Shown here: positions 21,585 through 35,100 of the stretch, piece by piece
Layout: each line of letters begins with the position of its first letter
Numbering within the stretch: the stretch's first letter is position 1
NCBI RefSeq assembly: GCF_010093535.1
Contig: NW_022985170.1
Coordinates: 1,230,437 to 1,294,436, forward strand
Reading direction: 5' to 3'
Origin: Lindgomyces ingoldianus
Lineage: Eukaryota > Ascomycota > Dothideomycetes > Pleosporales > Lindgomycetaceae
Length of the DNA stretch: 64,000 nt
Notes under the pieces: generated by a model
Databases searched by the model: none
The model's input: only the letters and a program-made list of their open reading frames with translations
What the model was told of the DNA's origin: nothing
Made by a program: the position numbers and the translations under genes

Positions 21585-22440
21585 TAGGTGTTTTTATTTA
21601 TGCTTTAAGTAGTCTTTTTACTTTTAGTAAAATATAATAAGTTATTTATTATAAAAGTAGCTTTATACTTTTTTATATATATTAGATAATTTAACATTAT
21701 GTGTTCTTAAAAGCGCTTTATTATTTTTTTTAATTTATGTTTAGTGCAAACTATCTGCTTTCTTAAAAGGTTATAGACTAATAAAAGGCAACTTTATTTA
21801 TAGTAGTTAAAAAGTCCTTTATAATAGCATTAAACTGCGTTGTTTCTAGAACATTTTATGTCTCTGCTTCTGTAGCAGCGTAATTATACTCTGCTAGCTA
21901 TAGGTTCTATGTGCTTACATTTTTTAGCAGCTTTAAAGATGTATTATATTAGTTATGCACATGCTCTTATTTAAATTAGTTATTAATACTAACTATAGCT
22001 TTAAAGTTTATAATTTACTGTCTAAGTAGTTAATCTAGGGAACAGCATGTATACTGCAGATGCAGGCTAACTGTTAACTAGATAAAGACAATAATCTATT
22101 AAAGGCTTAATTACTCTCTTTTATAATTATGTCTATTACTTTTGTACTTGTTAGCTTTAATCTTGTAGTATTTAATAGCTTCTTTAAAGGCTCTAAGACT
22201 GCTTGTTAATAGCTTGTTTATGTGCGTAGGCGTTTTAACGTTAGAGGCTAGTGAAAACTCAGCTATTAGCGGCATCTCTAGAGCTCTTAGTTTAGAGATC
22301 GTTTGGGTGGTCAACTTAGGATCTACTTGCGGCCAGATGCCGTGCGCTACACATCTTAATTGCAGCTGCATCATCCAGGCTCTGTAGTCGGTGTGGTCTT
22401 GAAGGACGACTGTCGCGTCTCAAGGAGGCTGGGTGGCCAT
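21585..22440 (-). pseudogene. Copia-2 gag, N-terminal part, decayed
   Basis: Minus strand: ATG at 22440, MATQPP, a TGA where CGA would encode Arg, then YRAWMMQLQLRCVAHGIWPQ and an open stretch to TAA at 22111, then further degraded reading. The WxxQLxxRCxAxGIWxxVDP type of opening is typical of fungal copia gag proteins. Around 22250-22440 the DNA keeps more GC than downstream, as expected near the spared element edge. It lies directly downstream of the 5' LTR (33-base leader). Confidence 0.8.
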
Positions 22441-22473
22441 TTTTGTATTAATAGAGGCACTAAGACTCTTAAT

Positions 22474-22823
22474 TGTTAGATTAAAGCACTGTTTCTAGGC
22501 TTCCTAAGATAAATAATGGGTTTAGATATGATGTATAGGATGATAATTAATTGTATTGATTTATTAATCCTTTTTCTGCTCTGCTCGTGTTGCTCGGCTT
22601 TTGTTTTTCCGATCTGAGTCCCTCGCGCACTAGCCCTATGCGCGACCAGCTTGCAACATGCTGCAATTTGCTGCAACATGCTGCAATTTGTTGCAAAATG
22701 CTGCAATTTGCTGCAACATGCAGCAATTTGCAGCAACATACTGTTCGAGCTTATTGCTCGTACTATGTAGCAGCTTTCGTCCAGCGTTCCTCCTGTCTTG
22801 ACAGTAGGTGCGCATATCTGACA
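22474..22823 (-). repeat. Copia-2 5' LTR
   Basis: TGTTAGATTA to GCATATCTGACA, 350 bp. The outer (right) end is spared and the inner (left) end mutated. A 10-bp GCA-rich tandem repeat lies at 22651-22737, one unit more than the partner LTR. Confidence 0.92.
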
Positions 22824-23056
22824 CTAGTTATATTCTACCTATACTCTACCTTATTTATTAAGACTTGCCTTAGTAATGCTATACATTAAAATAGGCTAGT
22901 TACACTATATAAATAGCTTTATAAATAGTGTAAAGTGTTTTAGGCTATTATTATCTAGCCTTTATACGCTTACTTTTTAAGTAATTTAGTAGCGTATAGG
23001 CTATTTTATGCAAAGTTTTATAACAGAATAGTGTAGAATCTTTATGTAAGTAAGTA
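22824..23056 (-). mobile_element. Copia family E, fragment E0 continued
   Basis: After the CTAGT target repeat, the sequence continues family-E 3' non-coding DNA (compare 32500-32730 in E1). It is cut off at TA 23055-23056 by transposon B3. Confidence 0.75.
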
Positions 23057-24361
23057 ACGTACTTCACAGGCAAGTTGCTCACACACCTAAGTCGCTTACT
23101 TTTACTAAGACCCCACCCTAATAAACTCTATTATAGCCTATAACAACCTGCTCTAGCACTATATAGTACAGTACAGCCTAGAATATTATTTAGATACTAC
23201 TTCTACTTCTTACTTATATATTTGCGTGTTATGCCTAGTCTAATTGCACTATCTATAGCGCCTTTAGAATAGCTTACCTACTTTAGCTTACACCTGCTTT
23301 TTTACCTTTTTTTATTACTATGTGCTCTAAACTTCTTTAGAGCTGTTAAGCGTAAGCTTTTTTAAATTATTAAAGTTTTTTTTACTTTAATCTACTTTTT
23401 TTTATATAATTTATATTATATAGCAGCCTTATTAGCTTTATAAAGCTTAGTAATTTTTTATTACACTAATACTAGCTTATATATAATTATTACTACTTTT
23501 TTTAAAACTTTTTTAAACACTTTAACTATAAAAGTTAGTAAACTATTTATATGCTTTTAAATTTTAATTTTTATAAGTATTAATTATAACTTAAGTTTTA
23601 AAGTATTACTTAAAGTTTATAACTACTAAAGCTAATTATATATAAGTAGTAGTAGTAATAAAGTGCATAACTTTACATTAAGGCCTATTATAACTTATTA
23701 TAAGTTAAAAGAAACTAATCTAGTGCTTTAAAACTTTTCTTAAATATTACTAAAAGTAATTATAGTATTATAAGCTACTTTAAAGCATAGTAAAAACTTT
23801 ATTTTTATAATATAAGTAATTTAGTTATATATAAAGTTTTTAGCTTAGCGCTTATACACTTTTTTTAAAAGAGTGAAATAACCTATATTAAGTAGCTATA
23901 AAAAGTGTAATAAGTAAAAAAGTATATAAATAGTAATAATCTTATTATTTTTATAGTATTACTAAAAATAAAGTAAGTTATAGCTTTTATAGCTATTAAT
24001 AACTAGCAGATAGTAGCTGCTAACAGTACACTTCTTTATATACATGTTAAAGTGCTTTAACTAGTTTAGACTAAGCTAATTAGTAGTCTAGCTATGCTTA
24101 AAGACTATAATAACTTAATTTTAAAGTAAATTTTTTTATACTAGTTTAAAAAGTAATTACTACTTTAAAAAATAATAAAGAGTAGAATAGCTTCCTTTTT
24201 AGCATTAATACTCTAAATAGCTGTTGTCTACTTCTAGTTACCTAGCTAGACTACTTTTAGCTATTCTTATCTCTCTAAACTTATAATAACTACTCTAGTA
24301 AATATTTAGCGTATTATAAACTTTATTTTATTAAAGTTATATATATTATTATTTTAAATAC
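23057..24361 (-). mobile_element. Fot1/pogo-type transposon B3, longer internal part, right end lost
   Basis: Left end ACGTACTTCACAGGCAAG after TA. The interior is homologous to the longer family-A copy A5 (including the extra 740 bp) rather than to the foldback B1/B2, so it represents a fuller transposase-bearing form, coding strand minus. At about 24330 the transposase core region is reached and the element is cut by the E3 LTR at 24362. AT content is extreme and no frame remains. Confidence 0.65.
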
Positions 24362-25689
24362 TGTTTGTACGCAGCAGCAGCGTCACGGTTTAGATACAAG
24401 CTATCGCGTACAAGCAGGATCACGTATCTATGTCACATGATGCTTGTGCGCAAACCTCTTTGCGCAAACATCTAGATATCCCCCTTTTTCCCTATATAGA
24501 AGAAAGACAAGAGCAATAGAACTAGAAATATATTACCCTTGCTTTACCTACTTTGTACACTGTGCACACTGTACACCACTCTTACTTTTGCTACTTAAGT
24601 GCTTATACTATAAGCAGCTAGCTATTAGAGCCTATTTAACACTAATTAGTAGTTAATTTAATTAACTATAAATTAGTAAAAGTAATAATAAAGTACTTAT
24701 ACTTTATAAGGTACTTTAGTTTGTTACCTATCTCTTAGAAAGAGTAATAATAGAGCATTTACACTTTATAAGGTACTTTGTTTAGTTACCTATCTTTTAG
24801 GATAGTAGATTAATCCTTTACATTATACAGTAAGCTCTACTACTGTACAAAGTAAGAAGAAGATAGTGTAAGACACACACTAAAGCTATTAAAGCTGCAC
24901 AACCTAGCAGCTAGATAACAGCAGTACCTGCGTGATCTACTAGAAAAGTAATTAACTATACTATTATAATAAAATTCTACTAGTAACTAACAACTCTATG
25001 TAATAATAAAAAAAATAAAAAAAATATTCTATTATATAAATAACTTACAAAGGATATAAGAATATTAGAGGTAACACTATAAAACAAGACTAGCCTAGAG
25101 TACTAGAATAATAAGATTAACATGTTAAAGGCTTTAATAAGCCTATAAACTTAATTATATATAAGTTATATAATTACTAATTTATATATAATAACTTAAA
25201 AGAGCGCTACTTTTCTAAGTTTATATATAGAGAATTTTAAAAAATAAACACTATAAGACTTTTTAGCACTTAGCTATATGTTTAAAAAAGAGCTTATATA
25301 AGTGCTAAAAAATAAAAAGATTACACTATAGCTAAGTAATAAAAGTACCTAAGCCTAAAAGCTGTATAATATAGCATAAAAGAAGGTAATTGCACTAAAA
25401 AAGCTTTATATATAACCTTTATTACTATATAAAGCTCTATATAAAAGTAGACTAAACATAATGCTGCTAATAATACTAAATGTACTAGCATTACCTGCTT
25501 CTACACCTTAGCTAGCACTACACTAATTACTATATAAACAATACATGCTACTCTACCTAACACCTGCTCTACACTCTTAATTATACACACTACTAATACT
25601 ACTTATATAATCTATACTACATTGCAACTTATATAAACTTCTACTTTAAAAGAAAACTACTAAAGAAAAACTTTTAGTAAATAAAATTA
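24362..25689 (+). mobile_element. Copia family E, fragment E3 (5' LTR plus gag region)
   Basis: LTR 24362-24641 (TGTTTGTACGC to ATTTAACA) followed by sequence colinear with E2 39347 to about 40538. It stops at transposon A2. The coding strand is plus, as in E2. No TSD partner was found, so the copy is incomplete. The internal part should correspond to the leader and gag, with no readable frame. Confidence 0.8.
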
Positions 25690-26804
25690 ACGTACCTAAC
25701 AGGTTAGCCGGCCACACAGGTTGGCCGGCCACTTTTGCTAAGCCCCTACTAAAACCACCCTATTCTCTCGCAAAACAGCCCACTTTAGCCCTGTACAAAG
25801 TAATATAACATAAGATATTATTTAGAGTCTACTTCTACTACTTACTTACATATACATAAGTTATGCCTAGTCTAATTACACTACCTATATTGCCTTTAAC
25901 TTAGCTTATCTTTTTTAGTGTGCACCTGCGTCTTTAGCTTTTTTCTATTACTACGCGCTCTAAACTTCTTTAAAGTAGTTAGATAAGCTTTATTCTAAAC
26001 TATTAAAGTCTCTTCTGCCTAAATCTGCTTTCTTTTATGTAATTTATATTGCGTAGTAGCTTTATTTACTACTTAAAGCTCTATAATCTTATAGCCTACT
26101 TTATTATATTAATGCTCTAGATAACTATTATTTACTTTTTATTACCTTACTATATTACTTTTAGCTATCTTTATCTCTCTAAAGCTGTAACAACTGCTCT
26201 AGTTAATATCTAGCCTATTATAAAGCCTAACTTATTAAAGTTATACTTATTTTAATTTTAGATACTATACTTAGCTTTTATGTTAGCTACTAGGTAAAAC
26301 TAGCCCTAGATAACTTCTAGATCCTTATAAAGCGCTTTTTTATAATTATACTTATAATTAAACTTTATTATAAACTTAGAGCAGTGCTTAACCTATATAC
26401 TAGGCTAGTTTAAGCTAACCTAGCCTAGATTACGCTCTATAGGTAAGGAATTAGCTATATTAGCTATAGCTATAAGCCTAAGAGGAAATCTGTGTGTAAT
26501 AAGCTTAAGTATGTACTTAATAACTACCTTCTTTTTAAGCTTAGCTAGATTCCTTAATTTAGGCTAGCATTCTACTTGTAAAGGCTGTCTAGCGCGTTAA
26601 TTGCTTAGTGTTGTGTAAGAGACATTATAGATAGCTGTAGTGTGTTGTAAGAAAAGTTTTAAGTCTTATTTAAAAGCCTAAAAAGCAAGCTATATCTAAT
26701 GTTCTTTAGAAGATTTAATCTAGTGTTATTGTTAAGGCATTATGTAGATAGGTAGAGTTTAGTAGGGGCTTAGCAAAAGTGGCCGGCCAACCTGTTAGGT
26801 ACGT
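25690..26804 (-). mobile_element. Fot1/pogo-type deletion derivative A2
   Basis: 1,115 bp, ends ACGTACCTAACAGG and inverse, TA on both sides (25688-25689, 26805-26806). Same internal deletion as A1, A3 and A4. Transposase remnant on the minus strand. It sits exactly where family-E sequence changes orientation (E3 plus on the left, E4 minus on the right). Confidence 0.88.
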
Positions 26805-26923
26805 TAGTAGTTTTATCTTTACATATAATAATATTTAAAATATTGTTAAAGTATGCCTTAAGTTAGTTAGCATCTACTAGTAATAGTAAAAATAGTGTTA
26901 AAGTTTCTAAAATATAGTATATA
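26805..26923 (-). mobile_element. Copia family E, fragment E4 piece 1
   Basis: Reverse complement of E2 about 41805-41912. It ends in ATATA (26919-26923), the target repeat of Gypsy G, and resumes at 47212. Confidence 0.75.
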
Positions 26924-27124
26924 TGTAAAGATAGGATGGTAGGTAGCACAAATAGCACTAAGAGCAAGCTTTTAGAGAAAGATAGGAGTGTATTATAAGA
27001 GAGACAAATTGCTGCTAAGCCTTGCTTGTTAGGATTTATACTTATATACAAAGCACAGGTTATACAACCTCTAAACAGGTTAGGTGAGGCTATACTAGCC
27101 TGTTCTATAACATCTAGCCTTACA
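26924..27124 (-). repeat. Gypsy G 3' LTR
   Basis: 201 bp; TGTAAAGATAGG to CTAGCCTTACA on the plus strand. Its minus-strand start TGTAAGGCTA, and the tract before it, match the miniature LTR element at 47219. Confidence 0.9.
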
Positions 27125-30100
27125 TTATCCCCTCTTATAGTAGTTCTACAACTTAGAGAATAGAACAGATAATAATAAGCCTAAGTAGTATAAAAAAGTG
27201 TTACATAATACTTTAAAAACTTACTCTTACTTATTTTAGTTAATTTTATGCAAGTTTATTTAAAAATAACCTAGAGTTATTAAGTAAAAGTAAAGTAAAA
27301 GTATAAAGTAAAAGTAAAGGTAAAATAGCAGTATATTTTACACTAATAAAGTAGTAGTTAGGATAGTATATATAGGGTCTAACTATTCTAGAAATTTATC
27401 TTCTTTATACTTTTACCCTCTTTATAGCTTAGAATTTAGAAGATTTTAAACTTTTTAAAGTAAGTATATTTTAAGCTACTTTAGCATAATCTAGTGTAAA
27501 GGAGTGCTAATAAGCTTTAATAGTCTTATTTTATTTTACTTACACTTACTTATTACTTAATTTACTTTTAGCTTTTTTTTTTATGCTTAACTTTACTTAA
27601 CAACTTTAAAATAGACTTTTATAGCTTACTTTATTATACTCTAGCTATAGTTTTTTTTTAAAGAAGATTAATTAGTCTCTACTAATATAAACTTACACTT
27701 TAATAACTTTTATATTTAATGCGTTAACAAAATGTCCTGTAAAGGCATTATAAATAAAAGTAGTAGCTGTTATATGCTTATAAATAATAAGTTATATTAT
27801 AGCATAAAAAAGAAAAAATTAAGTACACTAAGTGTGCTTATTACTTTAAATCTAGTAAAAAGTGCTTTAAGGTGTGTATTCTAGCTCCTTCTAGCGTATT
27901 TACACGCAGTCTGTCTAGGCTAACTCTAGATAGCTCTCTATTACCTTTAAACCTAAATAATAAGCTTTTAAGAACACTATGCTTAATATTTTAGCCTCTA
28001 TTAATCTACTTAACTTTGCTTAGTTAGTGTAAGCTAACATAACAGTTATATTATAAGTAAACACTATTATTTAGTACTTTTAAGTGTAAGTTTTTTTATT
28101 ATAGCATAATCTAGCTTAATTAGCTCTGTTCTAGCTCTTAATAGTTTACAGTAAAAATAAAATCTTATACAACAACTATTTATACACGCGCAGTAGTGTT
28201 ATAAGCAAAATTGCTAAGACTAGAGTTGTTTTTAAAAAGCGCGCCTACTCTAAAGCTAATATTACTAAGAAAAAGAAGAAAAAGTGTAAGGCACTTAAAA
28301 AAAACTTTAATAAAAATAAAGCTATAATAACTCTATCTAAAAAAGTAAGTGTGCGCTATTTTTAACTATTCTAGTGCTAACTAGCATAATAAAAGAAATA
28401 TAGTGTTAAAAGTGTCTATGTTACTAAAGCTAAGCAATGTTATTATGTTAATGCTACTAAAGCTGCTAATGTAATCTACTGTGTCTCTAAAAAGCATAAT
28501 AAAGCTAATAATATTAAAAATAAGGCTAGTTAAGATTAAACCTTAGCTAAAAAAAGTAGCTAACTAAGTATAATAAAAAATATTTTAATAGTTATTCTGC
28601 TATTATAAATTTACTTATAAAGAATCTTAATATCTAATCTAGAGCTCTAATAGCATAATCTAGTGTAATCTAGTGCATCCTATAGTAAAAATAGTTAAGA
28701 ATGTATAGTATAGTGTAGCTTTAAGTTTTTTAGCTTAAGCTTTTTTTTCTTTTTTTAATAAAGTTAAATACCTTTACATTATGTCTTTTAAACTTAAAGT
28801 GTACCTATTTTAGTAGTAATAAATTAATCTGCTTTTAGCTTACTTACTTTATAGCTTTTTTATTCTAAAAATCTTAGAATATTTTACTAGACTTAAACTT
28901 TACTTTTTTTTTACTAGTATATGTTATTCTAGGCTAAAATATTTATTTTTTCTACATAATAAATTTCTTTAGGTTAAAATAACTTTTTTTTTAACTCTAG
29001 TAAGCTATTCTATGCTAGAATAGCCTTATTTAGTCTAAATAAGAAATCTTAAGTTTAAATAAGCTATGTTGTCTTTTTATTTCTATAGCGCTATTAAACA
29101 CTTCTAGTTAAAAAAACCTTAAGTAAAAAAAAATAAGATAAAAGTAGCTATACTTAATTTATTAAGTTACTTTTTTTTTCTAAAAAGTTTAACTTAAACT
29201 AGTATAATTTAATCTTTTACTATGTATTCCTCTACTTTTTTAAAACACTTTTAATGTGTTTAAGCTAATGTTAGGTTAAAGTTTTTATAAGTTTTTTTTA
29301 AATAAATAACTTTTTTATTTAATAAAATATTTTTATACTTTAACTAAATTCTATTTCTAGTTAAGTATTTTCTTTATATAGTACATATTATCTTTTATAG
29401 CGTGTAGAGTGTCTATAATTAGTTTTAATTACAACTTAAAACGCCTTTTTTAGGTATATAGCTTTAAAAGTAAGATATAGAACACTAGATAAACTTCTTC
29501 TAAATTAAGTAGGTCTACTTTATACACCTTTATACTAATCTAGCTTATAACTTTTTTTAGTTTTAAAAACTTCTAGTCTAACTTTTTTTTTAGCTTTATT
29601 AATTTTATATGTTTATTAAAGACTAATACCTTATTTTTTACTTACAGCTGTATATGCTTTTATTATTTGTCTACATACTTTTTTTAATATGTATTTGTAG
29701 TAATAATTTTCTAGCAGCATTCTAACTATAGAGTAAGTGCTTTTATAGTAACTTTATTTACTATGTGTAATTCCCTCTAACCTAGAAGTTCTTTAGGCTA
29801 ATCTAGCCCTCTTAAGTTTGCTCTATAGTATGCTTAGAAAGAAGTAACTCCTATAGTTACATGTACACTATTATTATATATAAACTTTACTATTAGTAAC
29901 TACATTGCCTAATTATCTTATTTTAGGTAATAGTAACATCTAAAGTACTATTCTAAAGTTTAGTTTTATCTTTTAGTCTACTTATTAGTCTTAAAATAGT
30001 AGGCTAACAAGAGAATTTTTTATGTGCTAAAATAGTAATAAAAACTATCTTAGTACTTTAAGTTTATTATTAGCTTTTAATTAAAAATAATGTTTTTTAA

Positions 30101-32148
30101 AACTTTATAAAAGTAAATAACTTTTTTTAACTAAACTTTTACTAGGTTTAAAGCCTCCTAATTAGCTTTAGCTAGCATGTAGTAGGCTATCTTAGTAAGA
30201 CAGTCTACTATTATAAGAATTACATTATATACTAACTCTAAGTATTTATAAGAGGGCAGCTGTGTTATAAAATCTATTATAACATCCTGCTAAAGCCTAT
30301 TAGGCAGTAGTAAAAGGTAAAAGAGCTTATATAGGCAGTGTTATAAAGCTACTAATTATCTACACCTTAGGCAGTTATTATAGTACACCTTTACATTCTT
30401 TTTAAGCTCTTTTTAATTATATTAATATATAATCTTTTTAAGCGTCTTTTTTACACTAAAGTAGCCTACTAGTAGGCTGTTATAGCACTTTTAGAACACT
30501 TCTGCCTTTTCTTAGTCTATTATTAGGGTCTTTTTTTTATATTAGCTATAGCATGTTGTTCTAGCCTATTTTAGAGATAAGTACTTTTATTAAAGTTCTT
30601 TTTATTCTTTATTTTACTTTTAGTGTTTAATAAGTCTATTTTGTTATAGTTTTCTCTAATACTTAATATAAAGTTTTTATTATTATTTTTTTTTTAGTTC
30701 TTTGCTTATAGCTTTTTTAAAATTTAGCTATTTTAGCCTTTATTTTTTTTTAAAAGTAGTCTTTAGCTAAGCCTAAAGAATTTTAAGAATGTATAATAGC
30801 TATAACTATTAATTTCTCTTTATAATCTTATTAATTTAAGAGGTTACACATGTTTATTACATACACTATATTTTTTAAGAAGGCTGTTATAACTTTTTAA
30901 TGTAGTTAAGTTTTTTTAAAGGTCTATCTACTAAGTTTAGCTTCTCTAGATAGTGTGTAATAATAAAATTATATTCTATTATCTTTTTATAAGCTTAGAC
31001 TTGCTAGTAGTTTAAAGTTTTAGTTTTTATAAACTAGTAAAAATTATTATAGTTTATAAAAAGTTTAAATAGTAGACTTTAAAAGTAATGTTGCTAATAT
31101 GCTAAACTTTTATTAATAGTAAGCAACTCTTTATTATAAGTATTATAATTATACTTAGCCTTACTTTTCTTTTTTAAAAAGAAGCTAATTACCTTTTATT
31201 AAGCCTTTTTAGTCTTATCTAAGACTAATTAGCTTAAAATGCTATAAATTACACCTTTTAAAGTGTTAACTTTTACCTTAGTTTTTCTATTAGTATTAAA
31301 ATAAGCTAATATAGAAACCTTAAAAAAAATAAGTTTTAAAGCTTTTAAAAAGCTGCTTTGCCTTTAAAACTAATATTAAGCTTCTAACTTTCTTTCTACT
31401 TTTACTTTTAACTACCCTTTACTGTGTCTAGGCCCTTCTAGGTTAGTTTAGTAAAAAGTAAGGTAATTAAAGAGAAGTTAGTAATAAACTGCCTATAGTA
31501 GTTTATAAACCCTATAAAAACATAAATATTCTAAATAGTCTTTAGCATTAGCTACTTCTAGATTATTTTAATTTTTAAAGAGTTAACTTTAACTTCTTCT
31601 AGGTAAACTATGTACTCTAGGTACTTAGTCTTCTATATATAAAATTTATACTTACTAAGTTTTAAAAAAAGCTTTACTTTATATAATTTTTATAGCACTT
31701 TTTTAATGTAAATAACTTGTTCCTCTTTTATGTTAAAATAGACTAGAATATTGTTAAAGTACATAATACACATTACATTAACTAACTTTACTAAGGCCTA
31801 GTTAATATAAGCCTAGAAAGCTATAAGAGCATTAGTAAGACTAAAAAGTATAACTTAGTACTTAAAATAACTATATTAAGTCTAAAATGCTATCTTCTAC
31901 TTATCTCCTTTATAAATATATAATATATAGTACGCATTATAGATATCTAGCTTTATATACTACTTTACCTTTCTAAGTTTCTTAAAAGATTTTAAAATAA
32001 GTAGTAGTAAGTAATAATTTTTTATTATAATCTAGTTTAGGCTTTTATAATTTATATAAAGCCTTAACTTTTTATTTTTTTTATAAATAGAATTAAAGCT
32101 TTTATAAAAGACTTAGACCTCTAAATCTACTTTTTTTTATAAATAATT
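27125..32148 (-). pseudogene. Gypsy G pol, decayed RT, RNase H and integrase
   Basis: Minus strand: RT at about 32110-31720 reads CVLYIIYI-like blocks, then FSLTNALIAF and MYFNNILVYF. The YxDD motif reads YFNN at 31761-31750. The integrase core is visible at about 30290-30130 as DVIIDFITQLPSYKYLELVY followed by IIVDCLTKIAYYMLAKAN. This RT-before-integrase order identifies Ty3/gypsy. The downstream part, 27.1-29.7 kb, is too degraded to place a chromodomain. Stops are very frequent. The 5' part of the element lies beyond E1. Confidence 0.8.
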
Positions 32149-35100
32149 ATTAATGTTAAATAGGCTCTAACAGCTAGCTGCTTATAGTATAAGCACTTAA
32201 GTAGTAAGAGTAAGAGTGGTGTACAGTGTGCACAGTGTACAAAGTAGGTAAGGTAAAGGCAATATGTTTTTAGTTCTATTACTCTTATTTTTTCTTTATA
32301 TAAAAGAAAAGAAAGATATCTAAATATTTATGTATAAAAGTTTACACATAAGCATTATATAATATAGATATGTAATCCTACTTATGCACAATTACTTATA
32401 TCTAGACTATAACACTGCTGCTGTGTATAAACACTAGCAACTTTTCTTTTTATCTAAAAAGTTACCTTCTGTACACATTGCCTCTTTTCTGTCTATGTAG
32501 GTCTATTTAATTACATTCTACTTTTACTTTACCTTATTTATTAGGACTTACCTTAGTAATGCTGTATATTAAAATAAGCTAGTTATGCTATATAAATAGC
32601 TTTATAAATAGTGTAAAGTGTTTTAAGCTATTATTATCTAGCTTTTATACACTTACTTTATAAGTAATTTAGTAGTGTATAAGCTATTTTATGTAGAGTT
32701 TTATGCTAGAATAGTTTAAAATCTTTGCGTAGGCAGGTGCGTAGAAAAGTGTATATAATAAGGGTTTTTTTTTTTTTTACTTTTTTTTTTTATCTTTTAC
32801 TTTTTAAGCTTTACTATATAATTCTCTAGCTCTTTTCTCTTTTTGTATAGTGCTAATAGTAACAGATACTTCTGCCTGCACACACACACACACACACACA
32901 GATACAGAGAGATGTCTCTTTAGCCTTCCTTCTCTACTACTAGCGCTGTTAGTGCGGGCGTCTTTAACATCCTTGTGTAGTCTAGCAGCTTAGAGCGCAT
33001 CTGTGTTACTCTTTTAACTAGTTTTACTACTAATTAGTAGTTTATTTAGTGTTTTAGTATAAATATATAAATTTTTTAGCTCTTTTACTTTCTTTTTATA
33101 TAAAATGCTAATTATAGATAGGCTAAGAAGTAGCATGTAGCAGCTTTACTATTTTATAGTATTAATATTATTTTACTTACTAGCACTAATCTGCAGCTGT
33201 GGGCAGCAAAGGTTATAAGTTATAAGAGGTACTTTTATGTAGTTTTAGTTTAAAGTTATAGTTAAGTTTTAGTAACTTTATATACTTATTATTATAGTAG
33301 CACTACTAGTGCCTTTTTTTTTATTAAGTGTTATATGCTAGCTAACTTCTAGGCTAATGCCTACACCTTATGCGTATAGCAGAGCTATGGTCTGCATTAT
33401 AACTACTACATATAAGAGGTGGTGTGTTTTTTTTTTTTATATACTAGATAAATAAACTATCTTTTTTATATATTCTTCTCTTCTAATTTTATAATAAAAA
33501 AATAAAAAAGATAGGCTTTATATAAAGATGTTATTAGTCTAGTTAGTCTAAAGCATCTTTATGTATAAGATCTAGCTAGTCTACAGATGCTTCTATCTAA
33601 ACAGAGAGGCAGTTAGTTAAGACTAATAATTAAAAAGCTTAGTTTAGTGTTTTTTTTATATATACATCTACTAAGTTGTCTTTACTATTAATTTACTTTA
33701 TTTTAGTAATTTCTTTTTTCTTATATAATTTATAGAGTAATATAATGTTAATTATAAGTTACTTTTTACTAGTAGTGCTTAGCTTAATAAAGTAATTATA
33801 TAGAAACCTTAAATCTATGCAGATTACTACTAGAATTAGTAGTAGTTTAAGCATTTATATAATTTACTATAAAGTTGTACTAAAAGTAATTATATTATTA
33901 AACTTTTTAACTATTTTATATAGTTTACTAGTAAAGACACTCCTAGTTACTCTTTTACACTTAGTAAAATTCTAGTGTATAATGTTGCCTAGTATTTTAA
34001 AGTAGTTGCTTTACTTTATATAGTTTTTATTACTTAATATAATTAAAAATTCTAGCTGTAAGCTAAAGTTTTTATTATTAGTAAATAATTTATTTATAAA
34101 GATAAATAGCTTTGCATAATTAAGCTATAATAGTAGAAAAGTAAAACTACACTTACTATTATTTATCTACTATTAGATTTATGTGTTAAGTGTGTTAATA
34201 TTGTTATACAAAGAGTTTATAGTTTATGTAGTAATAAAAAGGTTAAATGCTGCCTCTAGTTAACATATAGATGTAATGTATACCCCTTTTACACATTACT
34301 TAATATATTATTGTGCAGCATTCTTGTCCTTTAGGTTAATTATATAAAAGTAGCTTACTTATCTCTTCTAAGTAAAAACTACTATGTTATGTGTAAGTTT
34401 AATCTTTTTATTATTAAACTTAATAGGCTACTTTTTTACTAAAATAGTTTTACTTTTTACATAAAACTTTACTTTTTACAGTTTTTTTTTTCTTTTTACA
34501 CAAAAATTTTTATTATAATGCTTAAGGTGTTGTATAAATGCTTCTAGTTATATCTAGGGCCTATGTTATGCATATAGTGCATATTTGCCTAACCTTCTAG
34601 AATATCTAGAAAGATGTCTGTGTACTAAGTTTTTTAGATATCTAGCTATTAACATAGATTAATAAAAATCTTTATTTTATTTATAAAGATGTTATATAGT
34701 TAACTTATATAGTTATTATCTTTTTTTATGCCTTTTAGAATTATATAATCTTGTCTGCTAAGAGTTTTTTTTTAGCAGTTTCCCTTTAGGGTGGAAGTTT
34801 ATATAGGTTGTGATGTGGTATAGATTATGTAGGTAGTATTAGTAGTGTGTATAATTAAGGGTGTGGAGCAGGTGTTAGGTAGGGTAGCATGTATTATTTA
34901 TACAGTGATTAGTGTAGTGCTAGCTAAGGTGTAGGAGCAAGTAATGCTAGTATGTTTAGTGTTAATAGCAGCATTGTGTTTAGTCTACTTCTGTGTAGAG
35001 CCTTATATAGTAATAAAGGTTATATATAAAGCTTTTTTAGTGTAATTACTTTTTTTTATGCTATATTATACAGCTTCTAGGCTTAGGTACCTTTATTACT

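Larger units (their letters stand above)
8038..22823 (-). mobile_element. Copia-2, full Ty1/copia element split by four later insertions, TSD CTAGT
   Basis: Both LTRs are present (8038-8377 and 22474-22823) and CTAGT flanks the element at 8033-8037 and 22824-22828. Encoded on the minus strand: gag starts at 22440, RT and RNase H lie at 8.7-10 kb, and a polypurine tract (AAGCTAAGGGGGTG, minus strand) abuts the 3' LTR at 8378. Insertions inside: solo E LTR 10098-10377, foldback B1 11472-12571, GC-rich insert 13545-13824 and Gypsy1 13952-21579. Removing these with their TSDs leaves about 5.5 kb, a normal copia length. Confidence 0.92.

Noticed and set aside
22111..22374. Stand-alone 87-codon gene
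   Set aside because: It is the surviving open part of the Copia-2 gag downstream of a stop.
24444..24656. Small ORFs in E LTRs (also 36146-36358)
   Set aside because: Lie wholly within LTRs and differ between copies.
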